Notes under the pieces: model-generated | Told to the model about the DNA's origin: nothing | Databases searched by the model: none | Seen by the model: only the letters and a program-made list of their open reading frames with translations | Source of the DNA: Acanthaster planci | Lineage: Eukaryota > Echinodermata > Asteroidea > Valvatida > Acanthasteridae | Direction of reading: 5' to 3' | Assembly: GCF_001949145.1 (NCBI RefSeq) | Contig: NW_019091369.1 | Location: 1,396,983 to 1,460,982, forward strand | Length of the DNA: 64,000 nucleotides | In this document: positions 1 through 12,000 of the stretch, one piece after another | Position numbering within the stretch: the stretch's first letter is position 1 | How the letters are laid out: each line of letters starts with the position of its first letter | Program-made: the position numbers and the translations under genes

Positions 1-87
1 CCAAACCAGCCCCTAAGCAGACTCCAGACACCCCCAAAACACAGAAGGCTGACACGCCCAAGACATCCAAACCAAATGCACCAAAAG
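1..87 (+). CDS. Coiled-coil gene, exon 1 of window (5' partial)
   Basis: Frame 3 gives a Lys/Pro/Thr-rich run with repeated T-P-K and K-P steps, ending in APK. The donor is AAG|GTAAAC at 88. One base is left over (phase 1), which matches the two bases that begin the next exon. The true exon extends left of the window. Confidence 0.65.
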
Positions 88-3000
88 GTAAACAAACTGA
101 CAACTCATGGGGTATTGTTGATAAGGGGAGTGGGCAAAATTAAAGAGGTTGTTAACCTGAAATTAGCCTTTGTTAACATTTGAACTTTCCCTAAGACTTG
201 CTAGCTAGGGGGGTATACTTTAACTAAACCTTTTCAAAAGTGTATAAATTTGATCTAAAAAGTGGTATCAAAAATATGGAAACGTACCAATCCAGAAATA
301 ACTTAAAAGTTTATCTGCTTATTAAGCAATTTTTTTTTTCATAATCAAAAATGTTTCTCTAACATAGAGTGTCCCTATCCCCCCCCCCAGTCTCTGCCTT
401 GTCCACAGACAGTACAGATTCCGCTTCCAACGTGGCCACTCCCAAACGAGGAGCTCGCAACAAGTCCAACCTGGAACCGGTCCACGAGGTGCCTTTTGAG
501 GAGAAGATTCCCATCGAGGATGAGGCCAGATGGGAGAAAGTACCACAGGAGAAACTGCCATCTGCCTTCAAGCAGTACCGGAAAGAGGTGAATTATTTGG
601 GACCCACTATTGCCAAGCACGGGATGAAGTTTTCCATTTTTGTCCTTGTTGGGCAGGTTTTCCTTCTCACTGGCTGAACGAAAATGCTGAATATACAACT
701 TGAATAATGTGATGACGGAAAGGGAGCATCCTTGTTTGTGAAATTCCCCACCTTTCCAATTGTTCTCTTTTACCAATTGCCAGTTTGACTTCAGTGATCA
801 CCTAATGCTATTTCTGTGGTTGCTGCTTTGGCCCCGTAGGCTCTGTTTGTCGTTCAAGGTCTTCAGAATGAGGTCAAGACGGTCAAGGAAGAGAGCCACA
901 AGAAGGTGACATTGCTGAAGACTCAGGCCAAGGAGAATGAGGACCGATGGGAGACGGTAAGTTGTGGCTGAAGATTTTTTGGCCAGTTGGCAGCGTCTAG
1001 GAGAATGAGGACCGATGGGAGACGGTAAGTTGTGGCTGAAGATTTTTTGGCCAGTTGGCAGCGTCTAGGAGAATGAGGACCGATGGGAGACGGTAAGTTG
1101 TGGCTGAAGATTTTTTTGCCAGTTGGCAGCGTCTAGGAGAATGAGGACCGATGGGAGACGGTAAGTTGTGGCTGAAGATTTTTTGGCCAGTTGGCAGTGT
1201 CTATGAATTTGCACGCTGTAGCTGCATGCTGAAACAATACCATGTGGGTCAGGTAACGTGTTCTAGATAGCTGTTTGTGAATAACATCATTTATGTCAGT
1301 TGTTACCTGTATATCACTAATTCATTTGTGCAAAGAAAGAAATAATGGACCCTACGCCATGCATGTTGTCATCATTTGTCAGTAAATCACGTATGAGTAG
1401 CCTTGTCATTAATGTGAACGATTTACTCCCCCCCCAGTAAAAAGGAATTGTTTTCACATACACCTTTCAACCTGTATTTGAACGTATTGAAGAATTTTCT
1501 CCGTTTTCATCCAATAAATCTGTACTCTTTTTTCATTTTGCCTTTCAGGAGAAACACCTGTTGGTCCAGAAGGTTGAGCTCGTCGAGAAGCAGAAGACTG
1601 AAGCAGAGAAGGAAGCTGATGAGGCCATGGCACAGCTGGAGAACTTTGTCAAGGAGCAAGGCCAGATGGTAANNNNNNNNNNNNNNNNNNNNNNNNNNNN
1701 NNNNNNNNNNNNNNNNNNNNNNNNNNNNNNNNNNNNNNNNNNNNNNNNNNNNNNNNNNNNNNNNNNNNNNNNNNNNNNNNNNNNNNNNNNNNNNNNNNNN
1801 NNNNNNNNNNNNNNNNNNNNNNNNNNNNNNNNNNNNNNNNNNNNNNNNNNNNNNNNNNNNNNNNNNNNNNNNNNNNNNNNNNNNNNNNNNNNNNNNNNNN
1901 NNNNNNNNNNNNNNNNNNNNNNNNNNNNNNNNNNNNNNNNNNNNNNNNNNNNNNNNNNNNNNNNNNNNNNNNNNNNNNNNNNNNNNNNNNNNNNNNNNNN
2001 NNNNNNNNNNNNNNNNNNNNNNNNNNNNNNNNNNNNNNNNNNNNNNNNNNNNNNNNNNNNNNNNNNNNNNNNNNNNNNNNNNNNNNNNNNNNNNNNNNNN
2101 NNNNNNNNNNNNNNNNNNNNNNNNNNNNNNNNNNNNNNNNNNNNNNNNNNNNNNNNNNNNNNNNNNNNNNNNNNNNNNNNNNNNNNNNNNNNNNNNNNNN
2201 NNNNNNNNNNNNNNNNNNNNNNNNNNNNNNNNNNNNNNNNNNNNNNNNNNNNNNNNNNNNNNNNNNNNNNNNNNNNNNNNNNNNNNNNNNNNNNNNNNNN
2301 NNNNNNNNNNNNNNNNNNNNNNNNNNNNNNNNNNNNNNNNNNNNNNNNNNNNNNNNNNNNNNNNNNNNNNNNNNNNNNNNNNNNNNNNNNNNNNNNNNNN
2401 NNNNNNNNNNNNNNNNNNNNNNNNNNNNNNNNNNNNNNNNNNNNNNNNNGGCAATGGCAGCAAAGCTTAATTAATCTAAGGGATGTACACATTCTGAGAC
2501 CTAGTTCAAGCACACGGAGCAAACAGAAGGATGTGGTTCACACTGGTCCAGCTGCTTATGTCATTTTTTACACGAAGTGTTGTTTCATCTCCCATTTCTG
2601 TTTCAGGCAAAAATTAAGGAGGAAGAGAACAAAGAGAAGAAGTTGAAGAAATTAACTCCTGAGCAGCGTCTCAAGTATTTTGGGCCGGAGAAGTCCATTT
2701 TGCCAGATGATGTCAAGGAGACATCTAAAGGACCTACCCAGAATGGCACATCAGTAGATACAAGTAACCAGGTCAGTCTAAAACTCATTAAGAAAGTCAT
2801 TCGTTTGGCTCGGTCCTTTGTTGTCCCTGGGCCCCCATTCGCTGTTACAATGACTAGTTTGGCACTACCTCTCACACATTTTTATCATTCATTTATTTAT
2901 TCTGGCAAAAAGATAATTTATAATGACAGTCACAATACAAAAACACAAAAATATTAAGAACAGTAAAAGGCAGAAGCCAGGGATAGCCCAAGAAAGCTTT

Positions 3001-6000
3001 AATAAATAGCTTATTTCCATTGATGTCCTCACAAAAAAGAAAAACATTTATACAATACTAAAAATATTTAAAAATACACAGGTGGTTAACTTATTCCGTT
3101 ATTTTAAAGTTATGTGTGAAGAACATCAGAGAGTTTGTTTTTGGAAGTTTAGTTTCCTTTTTGTGTTTTATCAAACATTTTTTGAAGCTTTCGTGATCAT
3201 TATGTGAATTTTGTTGATGGAAATTTCCAGAGCTTAGGATGAAGGCATAGTGAGAAAGTTTCATCGTGTATGAATCGCTTTTCAACTTGATGCAGCTCAC
3301 TGATTTTTATAGCAGAGTTGTAAGATTCACCACTCTGCTTTAGGAAGTAACATAAAACTGAGGTAAATTGAAGAAAGCATTTGCCAAATTTCTAACAGGA
3401 GCAACAACAACAGCCTATAGAAGAGAGGGAGGGGCCCCATAATGAGGCTCCTCCCACCATGGAGGGCCTCGCCTCTGAGGCCATTGATCATGAAATGCAG
3501 ACGACCCCCGTCGTCCAGGTGGGCCGTTCCCAGCAGACTTCACGCTTGGAGTCTCGCGGGGTAAGACAAGCGTGCCGATGGAAACACAGATTGCTTGTGT
3601 GGCTTTTGTCCAATCACGCATTCGCACACGCTTGTCTGTTGAAGGTTATGCTGTGACTTTGAGATTGATGTTGAAACGTTGATGTGTGCTTGTTGAAACA
3701 TCTGCGGTCATACCACGACTTTTTTTGTCTCTTGCATTTGACGCTTATATCTTTTGTTGCTTCCACCAGTCCTTGCTGTTTTCAAGCTTGTTCACTAATT
3801 TACACCATATGTAACATTTGTGGGAAGGGTCAGAGGCATTGTTTGGCATTCTGGTTTTATTTCAAAACTTCCATGGTAATGTTGCAGTAGTGTCTGAACA
3901 TCGTGTAGACCTGACCTGGGTAATGTTTGACAGAACTATTTCTTGCCAGAAACGCGTTTTCCTTCTAGCTTCTTGTTTACAGCACTGTGGCATAAATGTA
4001 CCCAGTGGAATCAACAAAGTTTGCTTTGCCTGCAGAGTTTTGTGGGTCAAATGTTGATGACAGTTGGAAGACTTCTAACCCTGGAATGATGCAAGTTGTG
4101 GAAGTATCTTCCGAAGCTTTGCTGTGGTGCATTTCTGAAAGACCTCTGTCTGTTTTCTTCTATGCGCTCTCCGTCTCCTTTCTTTAGCACCAAGAGCTTT
4201 TTAATCGCTTGATGGCCACCGGACGCCTCACGAACCAACAGAAGGTTGAGGAGCCCCCTGCATATATAGACACAGACTCAAATGTAGAGGAGGTAAAACA
4301 AGGAGATGGGCTAGCTACCAGAGCACTAACAATCTGCAATCTGGCTACCAATGCATTGTTTATTAACCCCTTGTGCTTGAATCCTCAGTAACGCTTGATG
4401 CCAAGACTATTTAGATTTACCACAGGCTTACTTTTCACATGCTTAGTTAACACAAAGAGGGTTCTCAACTTGCAATAGAAGATCCAGTTGAAGCTCAAAT
4501 AATGTTTAGCTCTCTCTCTTCTCTTTTCACGCGATTTGGTCATAATTGGGTTTGAAAGTTGAAATCTTAATAAGCTTTTTCTGCACAGAATGTAGACAAC
4601 ACCTGCATTTGGACATAAACTTTGTCAAAGCGCTGAAATAATCCTTTAAATACGAGCATTCCCCTATCTTCTCCGTGGTGGTGATGAGACTTTAGGTAAA
4701 GTACCTTTAGGTAAAATACCTAGGACTTGTACATTGCTTTTCACAGTTCCTTTTGCAGACTTCTAGAACGGATGTGTTTTTTACAGATCTCTACACTCTT
4801 TTGCTCACACTGGTCACTAGCACTGCACACTACACTAGCAGTCAGCAAAATCAAGCATTAGGAATTTTACAGACTGATCGAATGCTTTAATTTATGCTGC
4901 AAATGTGATGCTGAATTAATCGGGGGTGACAGAAAGCAATTAATTTACCACAGGCTTACTTATCACGTGCTTAGTTAACACAAAAAAGGTTCTCAACTTA
5001 CAATAGACCTAAAACAAATGACATTCACAATGTTTACCGCAGTGCATTGTTGGTGAAAACTGGGGAGAGAATCTTAAGTCCCGATAGCTTTCGTGCGACT
5101 TTAGACTTGGAAGCTTGGAAAAAATAAAGTTCTGGCATTCGGCGGTCCTCTGCTTGATACACACAATGGAACAGATGACCATTTTGGAAAATATAGGCCT
5201 TCTCAATCTCAGGATCTTTTTGACAGTTTTCCAAGTGTAGGATGTTAGCAATAGTGCATGTACCATCCCCACCTGTCACCCTCAATGCACTGCAGTAAAC
5301 ATCGCATTACATCATTATATTGTAGGTCAATTGAAGATCCAGATGAAGCTCAAATAATGTTTAGCTCTTTCTCTTCAGTTTCTATGCCATTTGGTCATAG
5401 TTGGAATCAAAAGGGGAAATCTTCAGGGGTGACATTTCTCAGCTTTTTAGCTGATTTCAGCTTTTTTTGTTCTGGGTTTCATTTTTTTCCTCCCTGGCTG
5501 CGTACAAAAGTGTAGGAGATTTTCACAGTTCAGCTTCTTGGTGCCTTTTGTCAGCTGTTTTTAGCTATTTTTGTCATTGGTCAGTCTCACCCCTGAATCT
5601 TATATAAGCTTTTCACAGTTCCTTTTGCAGACTAATAGAACAGAAGCCTTTCTTACAGCTCCTACATTAGTCACTGCACCCCGTACCAACAATCTAAGGA
5701 TGGAGGATTTAGATTTGATCATGTAGATATTCATAGATCGCTTTATTCCTGCATAGGTCAGCCAAATCAGGTGTTTTACTTTGTTTGAATTTTACTGATT
5801 TAATGCTCATCAACATCCACGCTGCAAATGTGACACTGTATTAATTGGGTCTAACGGGAAGCAACTAACAGGTGGACAGATGCTAACTTTGTTTTCAAGA
5901 AGCGTTATTGTTTTGCACTGTTCCATGTGCAGCCTTATCAACGATTAATATGAACAAGTGACATTGTGCGTATATTAACAAAATATCATTCAGTTTTGTT

Positions 6001-9000
6001 GGACAGGAGTAGGAATTACGTGACTCTGCCTTCTAATATGCTTTCCTTTGAGCTTGGAGACGCATCATTGCTATAGCAACCATAGCCATGGCAACAACTT
6101 CAGCCGTAACTGTCATTCCTACCAGGAAACGTAATACCTACATTGCTATGTGCATAACAGTGTAACTCATTTTTCTTGTCACAGATCTAGCATCACCAAA
6201 TGTCCAAAAAGCTAACTCATCAGCGTCTACGTGTGCTGCTAACTTCAAGAACTTTCTGAATATTGCATTGGGTGGATTACTTTTGCTAAGTGAACCTCTT
6301 TGTACAAACTTTTTGAACCAGTTGTGCTGAAATTGTTCTTTGTGAAGGTTTGATTTTCCCTTATGTTTGAAGTTATTAAGATCAGCAGATTTCATTCGAG
6401 ATTTCATTTGATCAATTGTATTTCCACACAACAGTGTTATCAAGTGAAAAACTTTACTTCCAAAGAAAGAAATCTTTTACCATTCTGTACAGGAAATTTA
6501 CTTACGAAGCACTTATTTGTACTTAAGCCCTGAGGTTCATTTTTCAAAAGTAGCTACTTTGGTCTTTTTAGACCAAATAGAATTTACCACATGATGACAG
6601 AAGTGTTTTCCTCCAACAGGTCTCTAATGATTACAACTCTCCCCCACAGCAGAAGAGTCTTGTTGATATCACCACCCAAACCGACCCTTGGGTACCCACC
6701 CCTAAACCCCCGTCCTACACTAAATCCTTCCCCCGTCGAAACCAAGTAATCTCCCACAACGAAGAGGAAGACAAGGGGGAGAAAGACCAACTGCCAAATC
6801 CTCGGCCTCTCAGTCGGGAGTCGGACTTTGATGCCGACGTGGAATCAGACGCGTTCAGCGAGCGCTCGCTGGCTAATCACTTGAGCCGTGTCTTGGCTGA
6901 CTTGACTCTGGTAAGGGCAGTTTAGGTTCGGCATGGTCTCCCGCTGTTTGTGTCCAAGATGCTTTTACTCCTTGCATGGTGATGGGTGCTTCATTATGCT
7001 TGCCAATAACTAGTACTTATAGGCAAAAAAGGAGCAGGAAGTCGGTCAATTCTAAAGTCATTCTCCTGCATTGTAATTTCCTGGAGCATGAATGAAATTT
7101 CTAAAATCAGAGGTCAGTTTGCTGATTGCATTTACAAAGCTATTTCTCGCAAGGGGATTTGACCACTTACATGACACTTACCTTGATTTTTTTATTGATG
7201 CCTGTTAAGGCAGAATTTGACACTTTGCTTACAAACTTTGAACGGATTGATAAACCCAAAAGTCAGTGGTCTTTGTTGGGGGAGTCAACTCCTTTTATGG
7301 TAGATTCTTTTTGTGAGATTTTGTTCAGGTTTTGTTTGAATCGGCTTGAAGAATGCCAATAATTCCAGAACCTGCGTGTGATCCATAAAGAACAAAGAGG
7401 GCTGAAGAGTAATGTTGAACATTGTTGTTGTTCATTCAAAATAGAAAGAGCTATAGGAATTTAGAAACCACACGTTTAACGATAGTTTAACCCCCTTCAC
7501 GCCAGGAAAATTTTCCCGAAAGCCGACTCCAAGAATTCCAGCCTCGCTTCGGCACGAAGGCCACCTGCCAAACTGCAAATTCTTGGTTTGTGGCCCTGCG
7601 TGCTCTGCACGCTTTGAATTACATGGTGAAAAGGCTGATTGTTCGGTGGCATGCGGCTCTACTCACGCTTCCTCATGCCCGTTGCCTCTTCAAAGTGGGG
7701 ACTATTGTGAAGCTGTTGATTATGATGCAAATTCAGTCTTTTAATTTTTGGGCTACACACAAAGGCCAATCACCATATATACAAGAGCCAGGGTCTGCCT
7801 TCTTTCACCGTGTTCGCTCGAGCGTGGGTTGACAATAATAGCTGAAAAGCGGGCTGAGGATCTCAATTTTTACAGCGTTTCTAGCCGCGTCCCTGCGCGA
7901 AGGGGTTAACAAAGTTTGTGTAACAGAACTAAATGTCAGTAGTTAAGAATATAATAGCAAATGCATGCGTGTTTACTTGCCCATTATAAGTGCATCTAAT
8001 TAGTCATGTAAATAATGTTTTCTTCATACTTTGAATTAATGCATTTGTGCCTGATAATTTGCGACATTTGCAGGAAGGAGGTTTTTAGAAGCCTCCCCTT
8101 TTTTCATGATTCTATTACTTTACAGCTGAAGGCACCGAAGTATAATCCGTGCTGAACTTCCAGAAATGGAAGTCGCTTCATTTCTGACAGCTCATTAAAC
8201 AATATTTTTGACTTTTATTCTTAACAGGGCTTTGTTCTTATTTTGTTTGATTTGACATTTTAACATAGTTGTATGATGCATGTTCAAAGTGTAACCAAAA
8301 CAGCTGTAATGACAAATTAATTGAGGTATTTTATTGATGTGCAAACTAATGTCCTTATTAAATCTAACAGCCCTGAATCCTCCAATTTTAATATGATTTT
8401 GCACACTCCCTAGAGAGTTAGGGTTAAAAAGCAAACAGGTAAAGAACTACAATAACCATTGTACTGGTGGAATTTTCCTTTCTCAGGAATTCCAATTGCA
8501 AGTGGAAATCTGGAGAATTTTATTTTGTAATGTACACAACGCTTGCATTATCAAAGAACACCAGCCTTGATTGAGTTGATTGAGTTTTTCCTACTTTGTA
8601 GATTTTGCTCGTGTTGTTACTCAGTGCTAACTCCAGTTTGGTTATTGTTTCACATTTGTTGTGGGTTTGGTGTTTGTGCTGGTGTACCTTCCCTACTCGC
8701 TTTATAAATTACTCCCCATTTACACCTGATATTTGGGCACGATGTGCCCACTCATGCACCTCCACAGTTTATGGATCTACATTCACCATTAAACCCATTT
8801 CTACACTTTCTTTGCACATTCATTGAACTTATTTGCATTGAATTCAAAGTAAATAATAACATTTATTTTTCCATTCACTGAGGCACTTGAACAATGAGTG
8901 TACATTGGACGAATTAAACCATCACAAGTCAAGATTTTTGTTTCAGTCACTATTGCTAAATCAAATACATTACATGTACCACAACGCTGGATTCTTAACT

Positions 9001-12000
9001 GCACCAAAATGTTTAAAGGAATGCAAATTTGCCACTGTCCATGAATTTGAAATAAGAAGCCAGAACCATCTGAGAATGGATAATTGTGTCATCTAAGTAT
9101 TAGTACTTGATATAAAAATCTTTGACAAGGTCACATTTCCAACTTCCACTGCACAACGCCCATGTAAAAGAGAACAACTCAGAATGACACTTTCAGATTC
9201 ACCCAAAGAATAAAAACATGGACCTTGCAGAGGTAACACCGTTTCATTGACTTCTGTAACACACCATTCATCTCATGTCCTTCTGTAGTCTGATGAGGGT
9301 GGGGAAGATGAAGATCGCCCTCTATCTTCCACCAGTCAGCGATCGCTGTACGAGAAGTACCGCGCCCAGCTAGAGCAGAAGAAAGCAGAAATAGTGGAGA
9401 GGCGGTCACGTGCCACTTCAATGCATGGTTCCCTATTGAGTGCCAAGAGTGAAAGGCAGGGTATCAGACCTAGGAGCAACCTGACCACCCCCAATGGGGA
9501 CATTCCATTTCCTGATGAGGGTAAGTTATTTCCCTCTTGCATTGTCTAATCCAAACATAGGCCATGTCTGAATCAACTGACTATGGCTACAAGTTACACA
9601 CCCCTCTGTGGGAAGCGGTTGTAGCCACTTGACAGAGGCTGCCATAGGCGCATGTATTATTTAACTACACCCATAACAGTCCAGGCTTTCACTGAAAAGA
9701 TATGAATTTGAATATTAAAGGGAGGACCAACTTTTCTGACTAACTGAAGGAGGGCATGCAACGGTCCCCCTAGCTTGTAAGATTTCATTGGTTTCTTGAA
9801 AAACACTTCTCCTCATGAAGTCAGATGTGCTCACATGCAGTACACTGATGCAGCATGCAGTACCGGTTTGGATGTTGATGAGTCTTCACAAGTCCATCAC
9901 AAGTCCTCACTAGTTGATCACCAGAGAGCAATCCAGTCACAAGCTTTGTTCAATTCAACCATGACAAGGCACTCATTTGTGTGAAGTTACATCTTTGGAT
10001 GCTTTGCGACCAGATTTGTACACTGACTTGTGAGTGGAATAGACCGATTGTGCCCCTTAAGTCACTTGACCTGACAAACATCAGCAAAGGTAGCAAAGTG
10101 TGTCATAAGTGCCATTTACCAAAACTAAAGCAGACGGTCGGTAAAGTACTCAGACTACTGATGTGCTGAGCATTGTTCCAAAAATTGGCATTATTTTTGG
10201 CAAACAACACTTATGACACACTTTGCTGTGGAAGGAGGCCATGTTTGTTGATGTTTGATATCCACTATAGGTCACATGACTTTGCTGATGCAATCGGTCT
10301 GTTATGATCAACTTGTGATGCACAGCCCACAGCAGAGGGCAGCTTTGTTTTGCATACATAAGCGTCTCAACCCAGTTGATTCTTCATCAAAGCTAACCTA
10401 GTATAGTCGCTGAGAATGAGATGTCCTTACTGAATAAACATTTTCCCCTTGCAGCTTAAAGATGGATAGTATCGTCGCATTGGTTTGTGATATCTGTGAG
10501 ATTATTGTGTTTATTCCCTTAACTACCTACCCAGCAGCCTCCAAACACCGTAGCTCAATGAGCTACTACCGAGAGCGCAGCTCAGTACAGTTTCCTAGTG
10601 TAGCGCCCTCAGTGTCCAACGAGTCTGGTGTGACATCCATGCATGAGGAGGAGGAGTTTGGAAGGGAGGCAGTGGAAGATGAGACCATGGTCTTGGTGTC
10701 CATGCCTGCCAGCAGGGCCAGAGATATTCTGGATGGTAGGAGGGGTGATATCTCAGTGTCTGTGGCACAGTGGTTTGGCGTGACCTACTCACATAACATG
10801 ACCGAGTTTTCTAACATGAGGTTTAGTGCTTGAGTAAAATGAGTTGTAAACTCAAGTGATGTGGTACAGTGGCTTGGCAGTGTGCACCCTCTTAGTAACG
10901 GAGATTTTTTACAGTGCGCTCATGCACTGGAAGGGTGAATTAGTGATGTTCATGGCCCAGTGGTTTTGTGCGACCGACTCAATAATGTGCTTGAGTTTTC
11001 TTACAGGAAGAACACGTGGAAGCCTGCAGTGTATGACTGTGTAGCTACTCAGCACTAAAATCTCCAGTAGTTTTCCATTCGCAGCACAAACCATGAGGCA
11101 CACTGGTTTGATTGATGTGAAACACCCCGTTAAAGTAGCTATCACAGGATAGCTGCATAGCTGCCTGCAGTTGCACTGAGATTTGTGTGTATGTGCAAAT
11201 GACGAATGTGAATTTGAAGCACGGCAGGGTTGTAGATGGGTCCTTCTTCAAGTCCTTAAGTTGCTTTAAAGATAAGGAAGTATACGTGATTTCTACTCGA
11301 CAAGACTGTGTGGATGAGTTCATAAATGGAATAGGAACAAGTGTTGAGATGGACAGCTCTGAGGGAGGTTTATGTATTAGAAATGTGCAAAAGGACTCAG
11401 AATCAAGTCCACATTCTTTTCCAAATACTTGGATATTTCCATGATTTCTGCTTCCATACGCACAGCCTCCTGTCCATTATTGGAAATTTGAATGCTCAGA
11501 CTATGCTGTCTGTTTTGTCAGGCTTGATTTCAGCTGCACCTTGCATTTTTTTATACTTGCCAAATTTTGAAAAGGACTCAACTACAGTTCTGAGACTACG
11601 ACGTTGACGAAGTGATGAACAGACTCTCTTGCCCGTATCCTTCAGCAGGGATGCATTTTTAACACCAGCCTGCCAAGGGCTTTCATTTCCACTGAATGTT
11701 GGGGGTGTGAATGGATGTTTTATTCTGATTGGGTTTCAGTTGAGAAAATGGACACAGCTACTTCACCTGTTGCCTTCTCTGTATCCAGCAAGACATCCAA
11801 GTAAGATCATGTTTGTGGACATTATTGTGTGATTCATTTTAATTCTAGTATTAAAAAGAAACAAAGGGATCCTCCCAAGAATACATAAGTTACTGCTGGT
11901 TTGAAGCCTAAGGAAGCCCAGAGACATTACAGTGAAAAAATGTTTGTATTAATGTGGGTGGAATCCTTCAGACGGTTAGAAGGAAACCTGTGGAATCAGG

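Larger units (their letters stand above)
4415..5870 (+). repeat. Intron 7 tandem duplication, second copy carrying two insertions
   Basis: Copy 1 (about 4415-4942) and copy 2 (about 4943-5870) share successive blocks in the same order. Both start with TTTACCACAGGCTTACTT, both have an AAGCTCAAATAATGTTTAGC block (4493 and 5347), both have a TTTTCACAGTTCCTTTTGCA block (near 4738 and 5609), and both have a GCTGCAAATGTGA block (near 4898 and 5820). Copy 2 is longer because of inverted-repeat insertions at 5007-5327 and 5424-5595. Within copy 1 those sites are uninterrupted. Confidence 0.85.

Noticed and set aside
1507-2646. Long open frames running through the first N block
   Set aside because: They are only open because N cannot encode a stop; the real exons are 1549-1668 and 2607-2771.
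11187-11444. 85-residue frame between exons 10 and 11 as an extra exon
   Set aside because: It has no acceptor/donor pair that keeps phase, whereas 11740-11800 fits exactly.
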